NCBI GenBank assembly: GCA_965267435.1
Contig: OZ253960.1
Coordinates: forward strand, 3,286,001-3,350,000
Length of the DNA: 64,000 nucleotides
Source: JAWPMT01 sp965267435
Lineage (GTDB): Bacteria > Bacteroidota > Bacteroidia > Cytophagales > Cyclobacteriaceae
Direction: 5' to 3'
Under the pieces are notes generated by a model. That model was not told the origin of the DNA. It made no database searches and was given only the letters and a program-made list of their open reading frames with translations. Every line of letters begins with the position of its first letter. The first letter of the stretch is position 1. Shown here in pieces: positions 27,901 to 36,777 of the stretch. Made by a program: the position numbers and the translations under genes.

Positions 27901-30900
27901 TGCCAGAGTGTAGTCAACTCCGCCTCCGGTTGCCGTACCTGTGACGGTGTAGTCCACGGTAATGTCCACATTGACCACAAAGTCGAGGTCCACTTGCACA
28001 GTGGCTGGCCCATTCGGCTCAAATTCCTGAGAGCTGGTGGTGTTGAACTGAATCTCGGTAAGTGCCACGCCGATGGTCATGAAACCACCATCCACGACAG
28101 AAACATTGCCAGCTTCGTATTCTGTGCCTCCAATATTGTTGAGCAAGTAAAACGTGGAAGTGCTACTAAAATCTCCATCTGCGTCGACCAGGAGGTAATA
28201 AGTGTCAAATCCAGCCGGGGGTGCTGGGAAACCAGCCAGATCTATGGTTGCCGTGAAGTCAGAAATATCTCCAGACTCGTCCATGATCCACTCTCTGGCC
28301 ATCCGGCGGAAATTGGATCCAGCATTGGGAGCTTCGGTACTGCTCCAGGTCGTCATATCGTCATCATTGTGTCCTATGAAGAGGAAGTCGCCGTCTGTAT
28401 CCAGGCCGGAGGCCGTGCCGATCGTGAACATGTCATCCGACTGCGCAGCGAGATGTTGATCGCCATTTAGCTGCCCTATGCCTACCAGGTCGTGCCCATA
28501 ATTGCTACCAAAAGTGAAATAGCTATTCGCAATGGCAAACTCTCCGTTGTACTTGGCTGCCAGGTAGTTCTCGACAATGGTCAGCTGTGCATCATTCAGA
28601 TCGTAGTTGTAGATGATCACCTCCGCCAACTCACCATCAAAATCCTGGTCACGGTCGTAGCCACCATTAGGAGAGTCTTGTTCGGCACCAATGGCGAGCG
28701 TGCCCCCGGCATCAATAGAACCACCATTGCGAACAGTGCCTGTCGCCATCTCCAGACCATCTTTCCGTACTGCATAGTCTCCCCCATCACTCGTCCATGT
28801 GTGTACGTCGATATGCCAACTACCATCATTGAAAGCCACATTGGGCGTGGTGATTCCGCCGTCGATGGCAAACCGCCCATTTTGCTGACGATCTTGAAAG
28901 TAGGAGTTGTTTTGGCCGTCGGTCGCGTACGACAAGGTCGTACCATCGTCTTCTGAAGTTCGCAATACGGTAACCGTCGTAATGGCATTGGAAGGGAAGT
29001 CTTGCATATTCCGCAGGAAGACCCGATCGTTGTTGTTATCTCCAAATCTGACCGCAGGCAAGCCATTGATTTCATTTTCTTCGAAAGCTGGGACATTGGA
29101 GTTGTTGTCGGTCATATCGTTGGAGTTGCCGCTCATGTCGACCCACCCATCGATATCTGTCCCATCGGCAATGCCCGTAATGGCGTCGGCCTTGAGCCAA
29201 AGGATATTTGTTGTTTCATCACCAACACCTCCAGGCCCCGAAATGCCATTGTTGTCGTTATCGATAATCGTCAGGGTATTGGTAGTATTAGCCCCCAGTG
29301 TCGCGGCATTGGGAGAGGAAATGGTGATAGTAAATGTTTCGGAACCCTCGACCACATCATCATCGACAATAGTCGGTTTTATAAAAGCCTGGGCATCTCC
29401 CGGAGGAATTGTCAGGGTCCCATCGATCAGATTGTAGTCCACGTTACCATTGGTAGCGGTTCCACCCGATATGGTGTAGTCTACTGTCACATCCTGGCCG
29501 GATATGCCGCTCAAAGAGACTTCAATATTGGCTGGCGATGAACCTTCATTACTAGAACTTGTCGTAGAAAGGAACTGCACCGTGGGCTCGGTGTCGTTGT
29601 CGAGGATCGTGTAAGTGTATTCGAGGTTAGTGCCCAGATTGACGTTGCTACTTGGATTGGAAAGCGTAATAATGATGGTCTCATCGACTTCGTCCAAGAG
29701 GTCCTCATTTAGGTCAATGTCGAAAGTAGTCTGCGTGTCCAAGCCATTGCCCGTGATCGTTGCAGTACCCGAAGTAGAGATGTAGTCAATGCCAGAACCT
29801 GTGGCGGTGCCACCTGTGATCGTCCAATCCACCGTCATGTCTGTCACATCCGCACTACCGACCTCAACTGTAATTGAAACAGGTGTAACACTTTCATCTC
29901 CACTGGAAGCAGTACTCTGAAATTGGATCTTATTGGTTATATCAGTGTCGTGTATCGTCACAGTGTGCTGAGAGGTCACCCCCAGCTCCGCATTGTTGGG
30001 ATTACTCAAGTCAATGACCAGTGTCTCGTCTCCTTCCGGAGCGGTATCATCTGTCAAGGTGACGGATAGAGCCATCGAGGTGAGTCCAGCTGGTATGGTA
30101 ATGGTACCCGCAGACAATACGTAATCACTACCGCCTGTTGCCGTAGAGCTTCCGTTAATGGCATAATCCACCGTGACCTCGCTATCCAATGCATAGTTCA
30201 GCTGGACATTGATGGTCGCCGGACCGCCAGATTCGAATATGGCCGAATTCGCCAACTCAAAAGCAACAGAAGGTCTGACCACCGCGATAGTGAAGTGGTC
30301 TCCGTCGTTGAGGTCAATTCCCGCAGCTTCAAACTCATTGTCACCAACAGCATTCAATCGCGTCGCCGAAGAGCCGGAGGTAAAGTCACCATCAGCATCC
30401 GACAACAGATAGAACAGGGTATACTCCGAACTAGGCAAATCAGGAATAGCCGTGGAGTCGACTTTCAAACTAAATACACCAACAGTGCCAGTCTCGTCGT
30501 AGCGCCATTCTCGCTCGAGGCGATAGATATCACTTCCCTCCAACTCATCAGTGGTCCAGGCTGTGATATCGCGGCCATCGTGACCAATAAATATGAACTC
30601 TCCATCGGCGTCGATTCCGGCTGCACTATTGATGGAAATAATACGGTCAGAAGCGGATTCATGAGTATCACCTCCGTCCTGCCCGATGCCTATCACGTCC
30701 TCGCCATATCCATTGTTGAAGGCGTAATAATCGTTGGCGATCGCGATATCGAACTTCGCTGCCAGGTAATTTTCGATGACGGTCCTTTGTGCCGTATTCA
30801 GCACACGGTCGAACAAAATGAATTCTGCCATGTCACCATCGAAGTCGTTCGCTGATTGATAGCCCCCGTTTTCACTGTCCTGCTCCGCGCCAAGAACCAA

Positions 30901-33900
30901 TGTACCATCGGGTTCCAGTGTCTGATTCACCAGCACATTGTCGTTGTTGCCAAGCGCCCCGTCCTTGTAGATATTGAAATCTCCTCCGGAAGTTTCCCAG
31001 GTTACGGTCTGAATATGCCAGGCGTCATCATTGAACGTGATGCCCTGAGAACCTGCACTGTTGCCCCCCAGCAAGGGTCTGATGTCCTCACTCCGCTGGA
31101 TCAGGAATTCATTGTCCGAACCCGTCGAAGCTGCATAGGAAATGTGCGCGTCGTCGCTATCAAGTGTTTTGTAAACGAGGATGGTCGATATAGCATCCGT
31201 TGGGAAATCCGGCATGTTACGCAGGTAAACACGGTCGTTGTTGTGCCCACCAAAACGCACAACTGGTTGACCATTAACCTCGTCCTGCACATAAATAGGT
31301 TCGTTGGATCCATTCGTCGCGAAGTCATTGTCATTGCCCGAGTTATCCGGCCATCCACTGATCTGCGCACCGTCAGTTCCGGCAATATTCTCAGACTCTA
31401 ACCACACAATATTGGAAGAGGCATTGCCCACACCACCAGGACCTGTCGATCCTATACCTCCCGCATCATTGTCTCCAATCGAAAAAGTGTGCGTAGTGGT
31501 CGCCCCCAGTGTCGCACCTGCAGGGCTACTGATGGTCACGGTAAAGTCTTCGGCACCTTCCACATCTGAGTCGTCGTAGATCACGGGTTGGATGAAGCCT
31601 ATCGTGTTGCCTGCTGTGATTGTCAACGTACCATCGTCAAGTAAGAAGTCCGTTCCCTCAGTTGCTGCAACGCCCGTTGCCGTGTAGTCCACCGTCACAT
31701 CCTGGCCGGAAATCGATGACAAGGCCACAGCAATACTTCCTGGCGAGGTATTTTCCGACCCACTACCCGTAGCGGAGGAAAAGGCAATCGTCGGGGCCGC
31801 ATCGTTGTCATTGATCGTGTAGACATGCGAAACATTGCTACCGAGGTTCACATTGTTACTTGGGTTTGAGAGAGTGATCGTGAAAGTCTCGTCGACCTCG
31901 TCAGTCAGGTCCTCATTGATATCGATACTGATTGTCGTCTGGGTATCGCTGCCATTGCCAGTAATGGTGGCAGTACCGCTGGCATTGAAATAATCAACAC
32001 CCCCACCTATTGCCGTGCCAGCTGTTACTGCATAGTCGACTGTCATGTCAGAGGCATCAGGGTTATCCACCTGGATAGTGAAAGAGATGGGCGTCAGGCT
32101 CTCACTTCCGCTGCTACTTGTGGCGGCAAACTGGATCTTATTGGGAACATCGGTATCGTTGATGGTCAAGGTGTGCTGCAGGACGCTACCCAGCTGAGCG
32201 GCGCTAGAGGGATTAGAGAGGTCCAGGATCAACGTTTCGTCTGTCTCTGGGGTAGTATCGTCCGTCAATGTAATAGACAGTGAAGCTGTCGTGCTGCCCG
32301 CCGGAATGGTCAGTGTGCCATCTGACAATACGTAGTCGTTGCCAGAAACTGCGGTACTGCTGCCATTAACGGCATAATCGATCGTGAGATCCTCATCGCT
32401 AGCAAAGTTGAGTGAGACCTCAACTGAAGCCGGACCACCCGATTCGAAGATCTGAGAGCTAGCTACCGCAAATTCGATAGCCGGCCGAACAACTGCCACA
32501 GTAATGAAGTCGCCGTCAGTCAAAGTAAGGTTTGTCGCCGAGTACTCGCCAGCTGAGACTTCGTCCATTGCGTACAAATCAGCATTCGCCCCAAAGGCGC
32601 CGTCGCCATCAACGAGGAGATAATATTTTGTGTGCTCGGCTGGCAGGGTTGGCAATGAGCCTGCATCTATAGATATCGTGATAGATCCAGGGAAGCCACT
32701 GTTGTCAATACGCCATTCTCTTTCGATCCGCTGGATATTAACACCCCCATCCGGCGCATCGGTCGTGGTCCAGGCTGACACATCTCCACCATCATGCCCC
32801 ACAAACACAAAGTCGCCGTCAGCGTCGATGCTTGCGGCACTTCCAATCTTGAAAGTATTGTCTGATGCCGTCAGGTGCTGATCAGTGCCACTCTGACCAA
32901 TGCCTATCAAATCTGCGCCATGAGTATTGTCAAAAGCATAAAAGTCATTCGCGATGGTGATACCGTACTTGGCACTCAGGTAATTGTGGACAATTTCTCT
33001 TTGGGCTGCATTGATGACACGATCGAAAAGAATGAATTCGGCCATGTCCCCATCAAAATCTTGCGAGGCATCATATCCTCCATTTTCTGAGTCCTGCTCC
33101 GCCCCCAAAACCAGCGTACCATCACGTTCATTCGTTTGATTATTGGCTACGACATCGGTGTTCTCCAGCGCGCCATCCTTGAAGAGCTGAAGATTACCTC
33201 CTGATGTGGTCCAGCTCAGCATTTGTATGTGCCAATCGTTGTCGTTGAAAGCTACTCCCTGATTACCCGCGTTCGCCCCCGTCATTCGGACGTTTGGATC
33301 GTCACTGCCAACGACAAAAAACTCGTTGTCCGACCCTGTGGAAGCAGCATAAGAGATCAGCGCATCATCCGTATCTACAGTCTTGAAAACCAGGAATGTC
33401 GTGAGCTCGGACTCCGGAAAATCCGGCATGTTACGTAGGTAAACCCTATCGTTGTTGTGTCCTCCAAAACGGATGGCAGGCTGCCCATTGACTTCATTCG
33501 CAATGAACACCGGCTCATTAGAGCCATTGGTCGAGAAGTCATTATCGTTGCCAGAGTTATCTGGCCATCCAGAAATTTGAGCGCCGTCTGTTCCGGCTAT
33601 ATTTTCTGATTCAAGCCATACGATGTTGGATGAGGCATTGCCCACCCCTCCGGGTCCTACAAAGCCAATCGAGCTGAAGTCATTGTCGGCAATCGTTACT
33701 TCGAAGGAGGTGTTGGCTCCAAGGGTCGCATTCGTGGGAGTGGCGATGGCCATCGTAAAAGTCTCTGATCCCTCAATCCCGTCGTCATCATAGAGTAGTG
33801 GCCCAATGAATCCAGAGGTGCTACCAGCAGGAATTGTCAACGTTCCGTCTGCTAGCGAGAAGTCTATATTTTCTGTAGCGGTCACCCCGGTGGCAGAATA

Positions 33901-35919
33901 ATTTACAGTGACGTCCTGCCCGGAAACGGCACTCAGATTGACCTGTATGGCTGGCTGGGCGACACTCTCGGTATACGATCCCGTCGTAGTAGCAAACTGG
34001 ACTTCGGGCGGACCGTCGTCGTCATTGATTGTGTAGGTAAATGTTCGATTAGCCCCAAGGTTCACCCCCACGCTGGGGTTGAGGAGAGTGACGATGATCG
34101 TCTCACTTGGTTCATCCAAGAGATCCGCATTGATGTCAATATCGAACGATCCGGATACGTTACCCGCAGTGATGGTAGCCGTACCTGAACTGTTGAAGTA
34201 ATCCACGCCTCCACCGGTCGCACTCCCACCGGTCGCAGTGTACTCAACGGTGACGTCAGTGCCTTGCGCAGCGCTGAGTGTCAGGGGGAAAGAAGCCGGC
34301 GAGCTACTTTCGCCACCACTCGCAGTTGTCGACGTGAATGCGACAGTCACTGCCTCATCGTCATCCTGGAGGGTCAAAGTGTGCTGAGCCTGATCCCCAA
34401 TAACACCAACACTGGGTGCAGAAAGGTCGATAACGATCGTCTCATCGGTCTCTGGTGTACCGTCGTCATTTACAGTTATTGTGATGTCGGCGGTGGTAGA
34501 GCCGGCAGAAATAGTAAGCGGACTGGCTAGAGAGAAGGAATAGTCCGTACCCCCACCGACTGCCGTGCTGCTTCCATTCGCAGCAAATGACACGGTCAAG
34601 TCATTACTCAAAGCAAAATTCACTGAGACCTCCACAGAGGGTGAAGTGTTGGATTCCAATTCATAGGAATTGAGAGCAGTAAACTGTATGATGGGCTGCA
34701 CAGCGGCAATGGTCATATAGCTACCTTCGCCTACATCGACACTAGTCGCTTCATATTCAGTGCCGGAAGTGTTTGTCAGCAAATAGCTTGTCGCACCAGA
34801 GCTAAAGTCCCCGTTGTCATCTACCAGCAGGTAGTAGTCCGTGTATCCTCCAGACAAACCAATAGTTGCAGCATCTATTGTTACTGTCACAGTACCCACA
34901 TTCCCGGTCTCGTCAAAGATCCACTCTCTGGCGATCCTCTGCATCCCCGCTACGTCCGAGGGTACTTCTGTGGTCGAAAACGTAGTAGCACCATCGTCAT
35001 GCCCAAAAAACAGGTACTCGTTGTTATCAAAATTGGATGCACCACTGATTTGTAGCAATCCCGCAGACCTGGCAGAGGTATTTGAACCTCCAAATGCCAT
35101 CCCAATACCGGCTACATCATGGCCATAGGAGCCATCAAAAGCATATCGATCCGACGAAATGGAGATACCATAGCGACTGGAGAGGTAGTTTTCAATAATG
35201 ATCCTCTCGGCATTGCCCAGGTTTCTATTGAATATGATGACTTCGGCTATATCGCCATCATAGTCCTGGGTGTTGTCAAATCCACCGTTTTCTGAATCTT
35301 GCTCCGCTCCGATCACGAGCGTTCCCATAGTCTGCATGGTGGTGCCGCTATTGACAAAGCCAATGTCTTCCATCGTACCGTCCTGGTGATAGGAAAATGC
35401 CCCTCCTACATTGCGCCAGGTAAGCACGTTGAGATGCCAATTATTGTCATTGAAGCCCGCATCCGTGCTGGTAGTTGATCCATCGATGCTGAAAGTGAGG
35501 TTCTCACTGTTCGTCTGAAAGAATTCATTGTCACTTCCATCACTCACCGCGTAGGAAAGGGTCGCATCGCCCGTATCAATAGTTTTCTGGATGACGAACG
35601 TCGTAATCGAAGAGGTAGGCCAGTCGGGCATGTTTCTCAAGTACACTCTATCGTTATTGTGCCCTCCAAACCGAATGACGGGTAAGCCATTCAATTCGTC
35701 CGCGATGAAGATTGGTTCGTTTGAACCATTAGTCGTAAAGTCGTTGGAATTACCAGACTGGTCAGCCCAACCTGATATTTGAGCGCCATCTGTTCCGGCA
35801 ATATCTGAAGCTCGCAACCATACGATGTTGGAAGACGATGAACCGACGCCACCGGGCCCAGTTTGGGCACAGAGAATTCCAGGTAAGAGAATGGTTAGCA
35901 GTAAGAAAGTTCTTCGCAT
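21934..35919 (-). CDS. Giant 4661-residue T9SS-secreted repeat protein (LamG-like and Calx-beta units)
   Basis: Signal peptide MRRTFLLLTILLPGILCAQ. Six LamG-like/concanavalin-type domains begin at GPGGVG at residues 21, 755, 1493, 2228, 2971 and 3715; each has a W-x-D-x-S-G-N-x-x-D motif and ends near AEVIIFNR...NYLSSRYGISI. After each of the first five come about 120 residues of linker and three Calx-beta domains (15 in all), marked by DxxxE(T/S)xET and TI(N/L)DDD calcium-loop ends. From about 4100 follows a right-handed beta-helix-like stretch (GTGASLDLNGHTLTLDDG), then an FN3-like domain, and a type A T9SS sorting domain from about 4575 (VFPNPATINQG, ending HFERLIIR). Predicted as a very acidic, calcium-binding, cell-surface or released adhesin-like protein. 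Its stop codon abuts that of rsmE. Confidence 0.92.
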   Translation of the reverse strand: MRRTFLLLTILLPGILCAQTGPGGVGSSSSNIVWLRASDIAGTDGAQISGWADQSGNSNDFTTNGSNEPIFIADELNGLPVIRFGGHNNDRVYLRNMPDWPTSSITTFVIQKTIDTGDATLSYAVSDGSDNEFFQTNSENLTFSIDGSTTSTDAGFNDNNWHLNVLTWRNVGGAFSYHQDGTMEDIGFVNSGTTMQTMGTLVIGAEQDSENGGFDNTQDYDGDIAEVIIFNRNLGNAERIIIENYLSSRYGISISSDRYAFDGSYGHDVAGIGMAFGGSNTSARSAGLLQISGASNFDNNEYLFFGHDDGATTFSTTEVPSDVAGMQRIAREWIFDETGNVGTVTVTIDAATIGLSGGYTDYYLLVDDNGDFSSGATSYLLTNTSGTEYEATSVDVGEGSYMTIAAVQPIIQFTALNSYELESNTSPSVEVSVNFALSNDLTVSFAANGSSTAVGGGTDYSFSLASPLTISAGSTTADITITVNDDGTPETDETIVIDLSAPSVGVIGDQAQHTLTLQDDDEAVTVAFTSTTASGGESSSPASFPLTLSAAQGTDVTVEYTATGGSATGGGVDYFNSSGTATITAGNVSGSFDIDINADLLDEPSETIIVTLLNPSVGVNLGANRTFTYTINDDDGPPEVQFATTTGSYTESVAQPAIQVNLSAVSGQDVTVNYSATGVTATENIDFSLADGTLTIPAGSTSGFIGPLLYDDDGIEGSETFTMAIATPTNATLGANTSFEVTIADNDFSSIGFVGPGGVGNASSNIVWLESENIAGTDGAQISGWPDNSGNDNDFSTNGSNEPVFIANEVNGQPAIRFGGHNNDRVYLRNMPDFPESELTTFLVFKTVDTDDALISYAASTGSDNEFFVVGSDDPNVRMTGANAGNQGVAFNDNDWHIQMLSWTTSGGNLQLFKDGALENTDVVANNQTNERDGTLVLGAEQDSENGGYDASQDFDGDMAEFILFDRVINAAQREIVHNYLSAKYGITIANDFYAFDNTHGADLIGIGQSGTDQHLTASDNTFKIGSAASIDADGDFVFVGHDGGDVSAWTTTDAPDGGVNIQRIEREWRIDNSGFPGSITISIDAGSLPTLPAEHTKYYLLVDGDGAFGANADLYAMDEVSAGEYSATNLTLTDGDFITVAVVRPAIEFAVASSQIFESGGPASVEVSLNFASDEDLTIDYAVNGSSTAVSGNDYVLSDGTLTIPAGSTTASLSITLTDDTTPETDETLILDLSNPSSAAQLGSVLQHTLTINDTDVPNKIQFAATSSSGSESLTPISFTIQVDNPDASDMTVDYAVTAGTAIGGGVDYFNASGTATITGNGSDTQTTISIDINEDLTDEVDETFTITLSNPSNNVNLGSNVSHVYTINDNDAAPTIAFSSATGSGSENTSPGSIAVALSSISGQDVTVDYTATGVAATEGTDFLLDDGTLTITAGNTIGFIQPVIYDDSDVEGAEDFTVTISSPAGATLGATTTHTFSIGDNDAGGIGSTGPGGVGNASSNIVWLESENIAGTDGAQISGWPDNSGNDNDFATNGSNEPIYVQDEVNGQPVVRFGGHNNDRVYLRNMPDFPTDAISTILVYKTLDSDDAHISYAASTGSDNEFLIQRSEDIRPLLGGNSAGSQGITFNDDAWHIQTVTWETSGGDFNIYKDGALGNNDNVLVNQTLEPDGTLVLGAEQDSENGGYQSANDFDGDMAEFILFDRVLNTAQRTVIENYLAAKFDIAIANDYYAFNNGYGEDVIGIGQDGGDTHESASDRIISINSAAGIDADGEFIFIGHDGRDITAWTTDELEGSDIYRLEREWRYDETGTVGVFSLKVDSTAIPDLPSSEYTLFYLLSDADGDFTSGSSATRLNAVGDNEFEAAGIDLNDGDHFTIAVVRPSVAFELANSAIFESGGPATINVQLNYALDSEVTVDYAINGSSTATGGSDYVLSAGTITIPAGLTSMALSVTLTDDTAPEGDETLVIDLSNPNNAELGVTSQHTVTIHDTDITNKIQFQSTASSGDESVTPVSITVEVGSADVTDMTVDWTITGGTATGSGIDYISTSGTATITGNGLDTQTTFDIDLNEDLLDEVDETIIITLSNPSSNVNLGTNLEYTYTILDNDTEPTVQFLSTTSSSNEGSSPANIEVSLSGISGQDVTVDYTISGGTATNGNVDYNLIDGTLTIPPGDAQAFIKPTIVDDDVVEGSETFTITISSPNAATLGANTTNTLTIIDNDNNGISGPGGVGDETTNILWLKADAITGIADGTDIDGWVDMSGNSNDMTDNNSNVPAFEENEINGLPAVRFGDNNNDRVFLRNMQDFPSNAITTVTVLRTSEDDGTTLSYATDGQNNSYFQDRQQNGRFAIDGGITTPNVAFNDGSWHIDVHTWTSDGGDYAVRKDGLEMATGTVRNGGSIDAGGTLAIGAEQDSPNGGYDRDQDFDGELAEVIIYNYDLNDAQLTIVENYLAAKYNGEFAIANSYFTFGSNYGHDLVGIGQLNGDQHLAAQSDDMFTIGTASGLDTDGDFLFIGHNDDDMTTWSSTEAPNAGSNFRRMAREWIMDESGDISDFTATIDLAGFPAPPAGFDTYYLLVDADGDFSSTSTFYLLNNIGGTEYEAGNVSVVDGGFMTIGVALTEIQFNTTSSQEFEPNGPATVQVDLDFVVNVDITVDYTVTGTATGGGVDYTLADGTLTITSGNSSGLINIPLTNDVVLENSETIILTLSNPSSGVNLGANTVHTFSILDDDNTRRIGFDATASSGNESVSPVTLTIELTSTDASDPIDVVNPTTADYLVTGTATGGGEDYVLAAGTATVPAGDGSTTVDIPISQDALDEVDETIIVTLTNPINSNLATSMNEYTYTILDDDDPPTISFASALTSGSEGSSPANIEVQLSSVSGQDVTVDYAVADGTAVNGNVDYNIADGTLTISAGATSGFIQPVIVDDGETESGEDFTVTLTNAVGADLTSQITVTTFTIADNDNDGITGPGGVGESGNIMIWLKADNITGITSGNDITAGWPDASGGNRDMTVDGGNRPNWVDNEINGYPVVRFGDSNNDRVELNNTNFFPSTAITTITLLKTNEDDGTTLSYATSSEDNSYFQDRQQSGRFSIDGNIHDPNPDVVFNDNQWHIDVHTWRTSDGEWEIYKDGTLEGSGTHEMGTTIGTGGTLVIGAEQDNQGGGYDNNQDFDGDLAEVVIYNMVLNDAQRIIVENYLAAKYRGEFTIANDRYGFETTHSYDVAGIGRASADNEHPAANSASILTVSNPSGLDGTNEYLIFGHDNGAVNSWTTVDAPNSGTNIQRIEREWIFDRTNDVGTVSITVDTSLFAARPSNFNDFVVMVDADGDFANDAAVHVLSPWSGPEFSADNLDIPDGSYVSFGVLRRTAEFSASASNIFEPNGPASIEVSLSFAAADTETVDYAVTAGSATGSGTDYTLSAGTLVFNPGNITQDIFVTLINDSDIESDETVAITLSNPSSGISLGSVLTHTLTINDDDSPRRVEVVGASTTGDEATSPITITFQLESAAQIDAVNATSVDYTVTGTATGGGTDYTLADGTATIAAGFENITRGLVVVDDALAEAGETVTITISNPVNANLSPTLNTFTYTITDNDTAPTVSFTSASSTGSEASSPGSIEVTLSSAAGQDVGVDYTVADGTATGGAVDHNLIAGTVVISAGSTTGYIQPVIIDDSDVEPGENFTVTLTGATGATVTAPTTHTFTILDNDTDGITGPGGVGDQGILVAWLDAEDITGLGDGTTINTWEDASGNANDFVRGGNPSYETNEVNGRPVIRFNGNSERLVKTNMSDFPSTAITTIAVFNTTEDDGTTFSYASSADDDDWRQDRQQNGRFTVAGGNETPNVVFNDGNWNIDIRTWQSSDGAYTVYKNGTAAASGTHATGDYFTSGGTLAIGAEQDGINGNWQNARDFDGDIAEVAVYNKVLNSAQRILIENYLSSKYGISISNDKFSSDATHGYDVAGVGQEDIANFHSGATAGIISVTNPLALSDGDYMLYGHDNAGFADWTSSANVPNIATQRIPQEWVFEETGDIGTFTLTVDIASLPATSTGFDSYALVLDGDGDFTSGASYVPLSNISGTLYSASGIDVSGTTYVTIVSIEYVTIVSGDFNHPANWFAGVTPGSGQTAVIADGDAMNLTADMTLGSLVIGTGASLDLNGHTLTLDDGCISGAGTFDATDAGSVVRYAATSTQCVTSGTYGDIQFTGSGSKSLSGPIVVSGDLDISNAAITLDVTLANYQIDVTGNWSNSGTFNQHSGTVRFIGSTDQTISSSATEVFHDLVVNKPAGDIILSREIQIDNSLTLIAGDLVLGSHDLTLSSGVTISGGGATSYIQADNSGLINRVVPATGSYTFPVGDDDEYSPFTFTLNSATLASAQVFLNLRDIIHPQVTDVAISRYWTLTQTGISGAIDYDVSFTYTDDDIMRADEADFEGAKFTSGATLVTGSTNDATNTVTMTGLGAFSDYTATGSGSPLPIELLTFEARVDDETVIVSWSTASEHNNDYFTIERTYDWEHFEEIGMVDGAGDSEEILHYQFVDEAPIPGVSYYRLKQTDFDGQFTYSNLVMVEYDYNSPTEAEIAVFPNPATINQGCKVQVTGLVPGTTVKVKVVAMDGRETHSMAGAANGSGTFEQELHFPTWAVGGTYVVYVIHDGQRHFERLIIR
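24778..35859 (-). repeat. Five tandem ~2.2-kb repeat units inside the giant gene
   Basis: Measured from each GPGGVG codon block, the units span 33658-35859, 31444-33657, 29239-31443, 27010-29238 and 24778-27009, that is 734, 738, 735, 743 and 744 codons, each with the same domain order (LamG-like, linker, three Calx-beta). A sixth LamG-like copy starts at 24777. Units 1-3 are more alike at protein level (shared NNDRVYLRNMPD, GAEQDSENGGY) than units 4-6, which share GITGPGGVG and ITTxTxLxTxEDDGTT. At DNA level synonymous codons differ widely: over the six GPGGVG codons, units 2 and 3 differ at four of six third positions. Confidence 0.9.
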
Positions 35920-36312
35920 GGGTTAAGTGCGACCAATAGTGTTTCTCCGAAAATATCCAATCACGACTCGATGGGAGAACGACGACGATTGAGAGGGGAA
36001 AATCTTAAAATGAAACGGTATTATTCTGATTGCCTGATATTAGGCTTGGACCTGAAGATTGCCCCTGGACGCCGTAATGGGTGTTCTAAGTATAGCTGAC
36101 TAATGAGTTTACGCTACAGTCTCCAAGCACAGAAAAATTTGCCAGCGCAAGATGCGACTCCCCTCAAGTATTCATTTCGAGACGCGGGAAGTTCCAGTAC
36201 AGACGGTTTTTGCTTCGCTATCTCAAAACTCAAAACAAGAAACTAACGTATAGCGTATGCTTTAATGAAAATTTCGTCAAATACAAAGAGTGATGAACGC
36301 TACAGCCTATGA
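35920..36312. other. Intergenic region upstream of the giant gene, no gene seen
   Basis: 393 nt without a credible ORF, RNA gene or strong hairpin. It must hold the giant gene's promoter; the nearest candidate is TATTTTCG on the minus strand at 35955-35948, one mismatch from TAnnTTTG and without a -33 partner. The distal part is AT-rich and would contain the 3' end of the lipoprotein gene's transcript. Confidence 0.5.
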
Positions 36313-36777
36313 TCACTCTACCTTCTCGTAGCGGTAGTTGACCTCCCCCTCCTGGAAGCCAAAAGTCAGGGAAAATGCTTCCGTGATGATCCAGTACCGG
36401 CCATCGGCAAATCGGATAGAATCGGTAAAAAAGAGACCCTCTTCCGCTGAGGCTTTTGCTCTTCCAAGTGCTACAGTATCAAAACCGGAGCCGTTGTCGC
36501 ATAAGGGTACTAGCTGTGAGATTTCCAGCGAGTCATCCAAGCGGTCCTGCAAATTGTTGTACAAGTGACTTATCATCAAACGCACCGAATCCTCGCAATC
36601 TTCCAAACCCAGACTCTCGCCAGAAATGACGATTGGCCTCCAGATGGCCGTGTCTCCCTCAGAAAGTAACCGTTCGATCTGATAGCCATAGAATTGGGTC
36701 TGGACCTCATCCTCTGCACATGAGAGAGCTATCCAAATAAGCGCTAAAAGGTAAAGTGATCTACCTGACCGCCCCAT
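36313..36777 (-). CDS. Small lipoprotein of unknown function
   Basis: 154 residues with a lipoprotein signal (YLLALIWIALSCAED, lipidated Cys20). The rest has no recognised domain; it is mixed alpha/beta, with Cys57-type and Cys94-type residues in ESLGLEDCEDS and LVPLCDNGSG that could form a disulfide. The ATG lies 17 nt inside the end of the upstream gene, so translation is probably coupled and the two products may act together at the envelope. No homologous family is recognised. Confidence 0.7.
   Translation of the reverse strand: MGRSGRSLYLLALIWIALSCAEDEVQTQFYGYQIERLLSEGDTAIWRPIVISGESLGLEDCEDSVRLMISHLYNNLQDRLDDSLEISQLVPLCDNGSGFDTVALGRAKASAEEGLFFTDSIRFADGRYWIITEAFSLTFGFQEGEVNYRYEKVE

Noticed and set aside
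24778..35859. CRISPR array, tandem IS or assembly duplication as an explanation for the 2.2-kb periodicity
   Set aside because: The copies form one open reading frame with conserved protein and diverged synonymous sites, which excludes recent duplication, and there are no short direct repeats with spacers.
35920..36312. Small gene or RNA in the long gap upstream of the giant gene
   Set aside because: No frame of useful length with a start and no stable stem-loop was found by eye.
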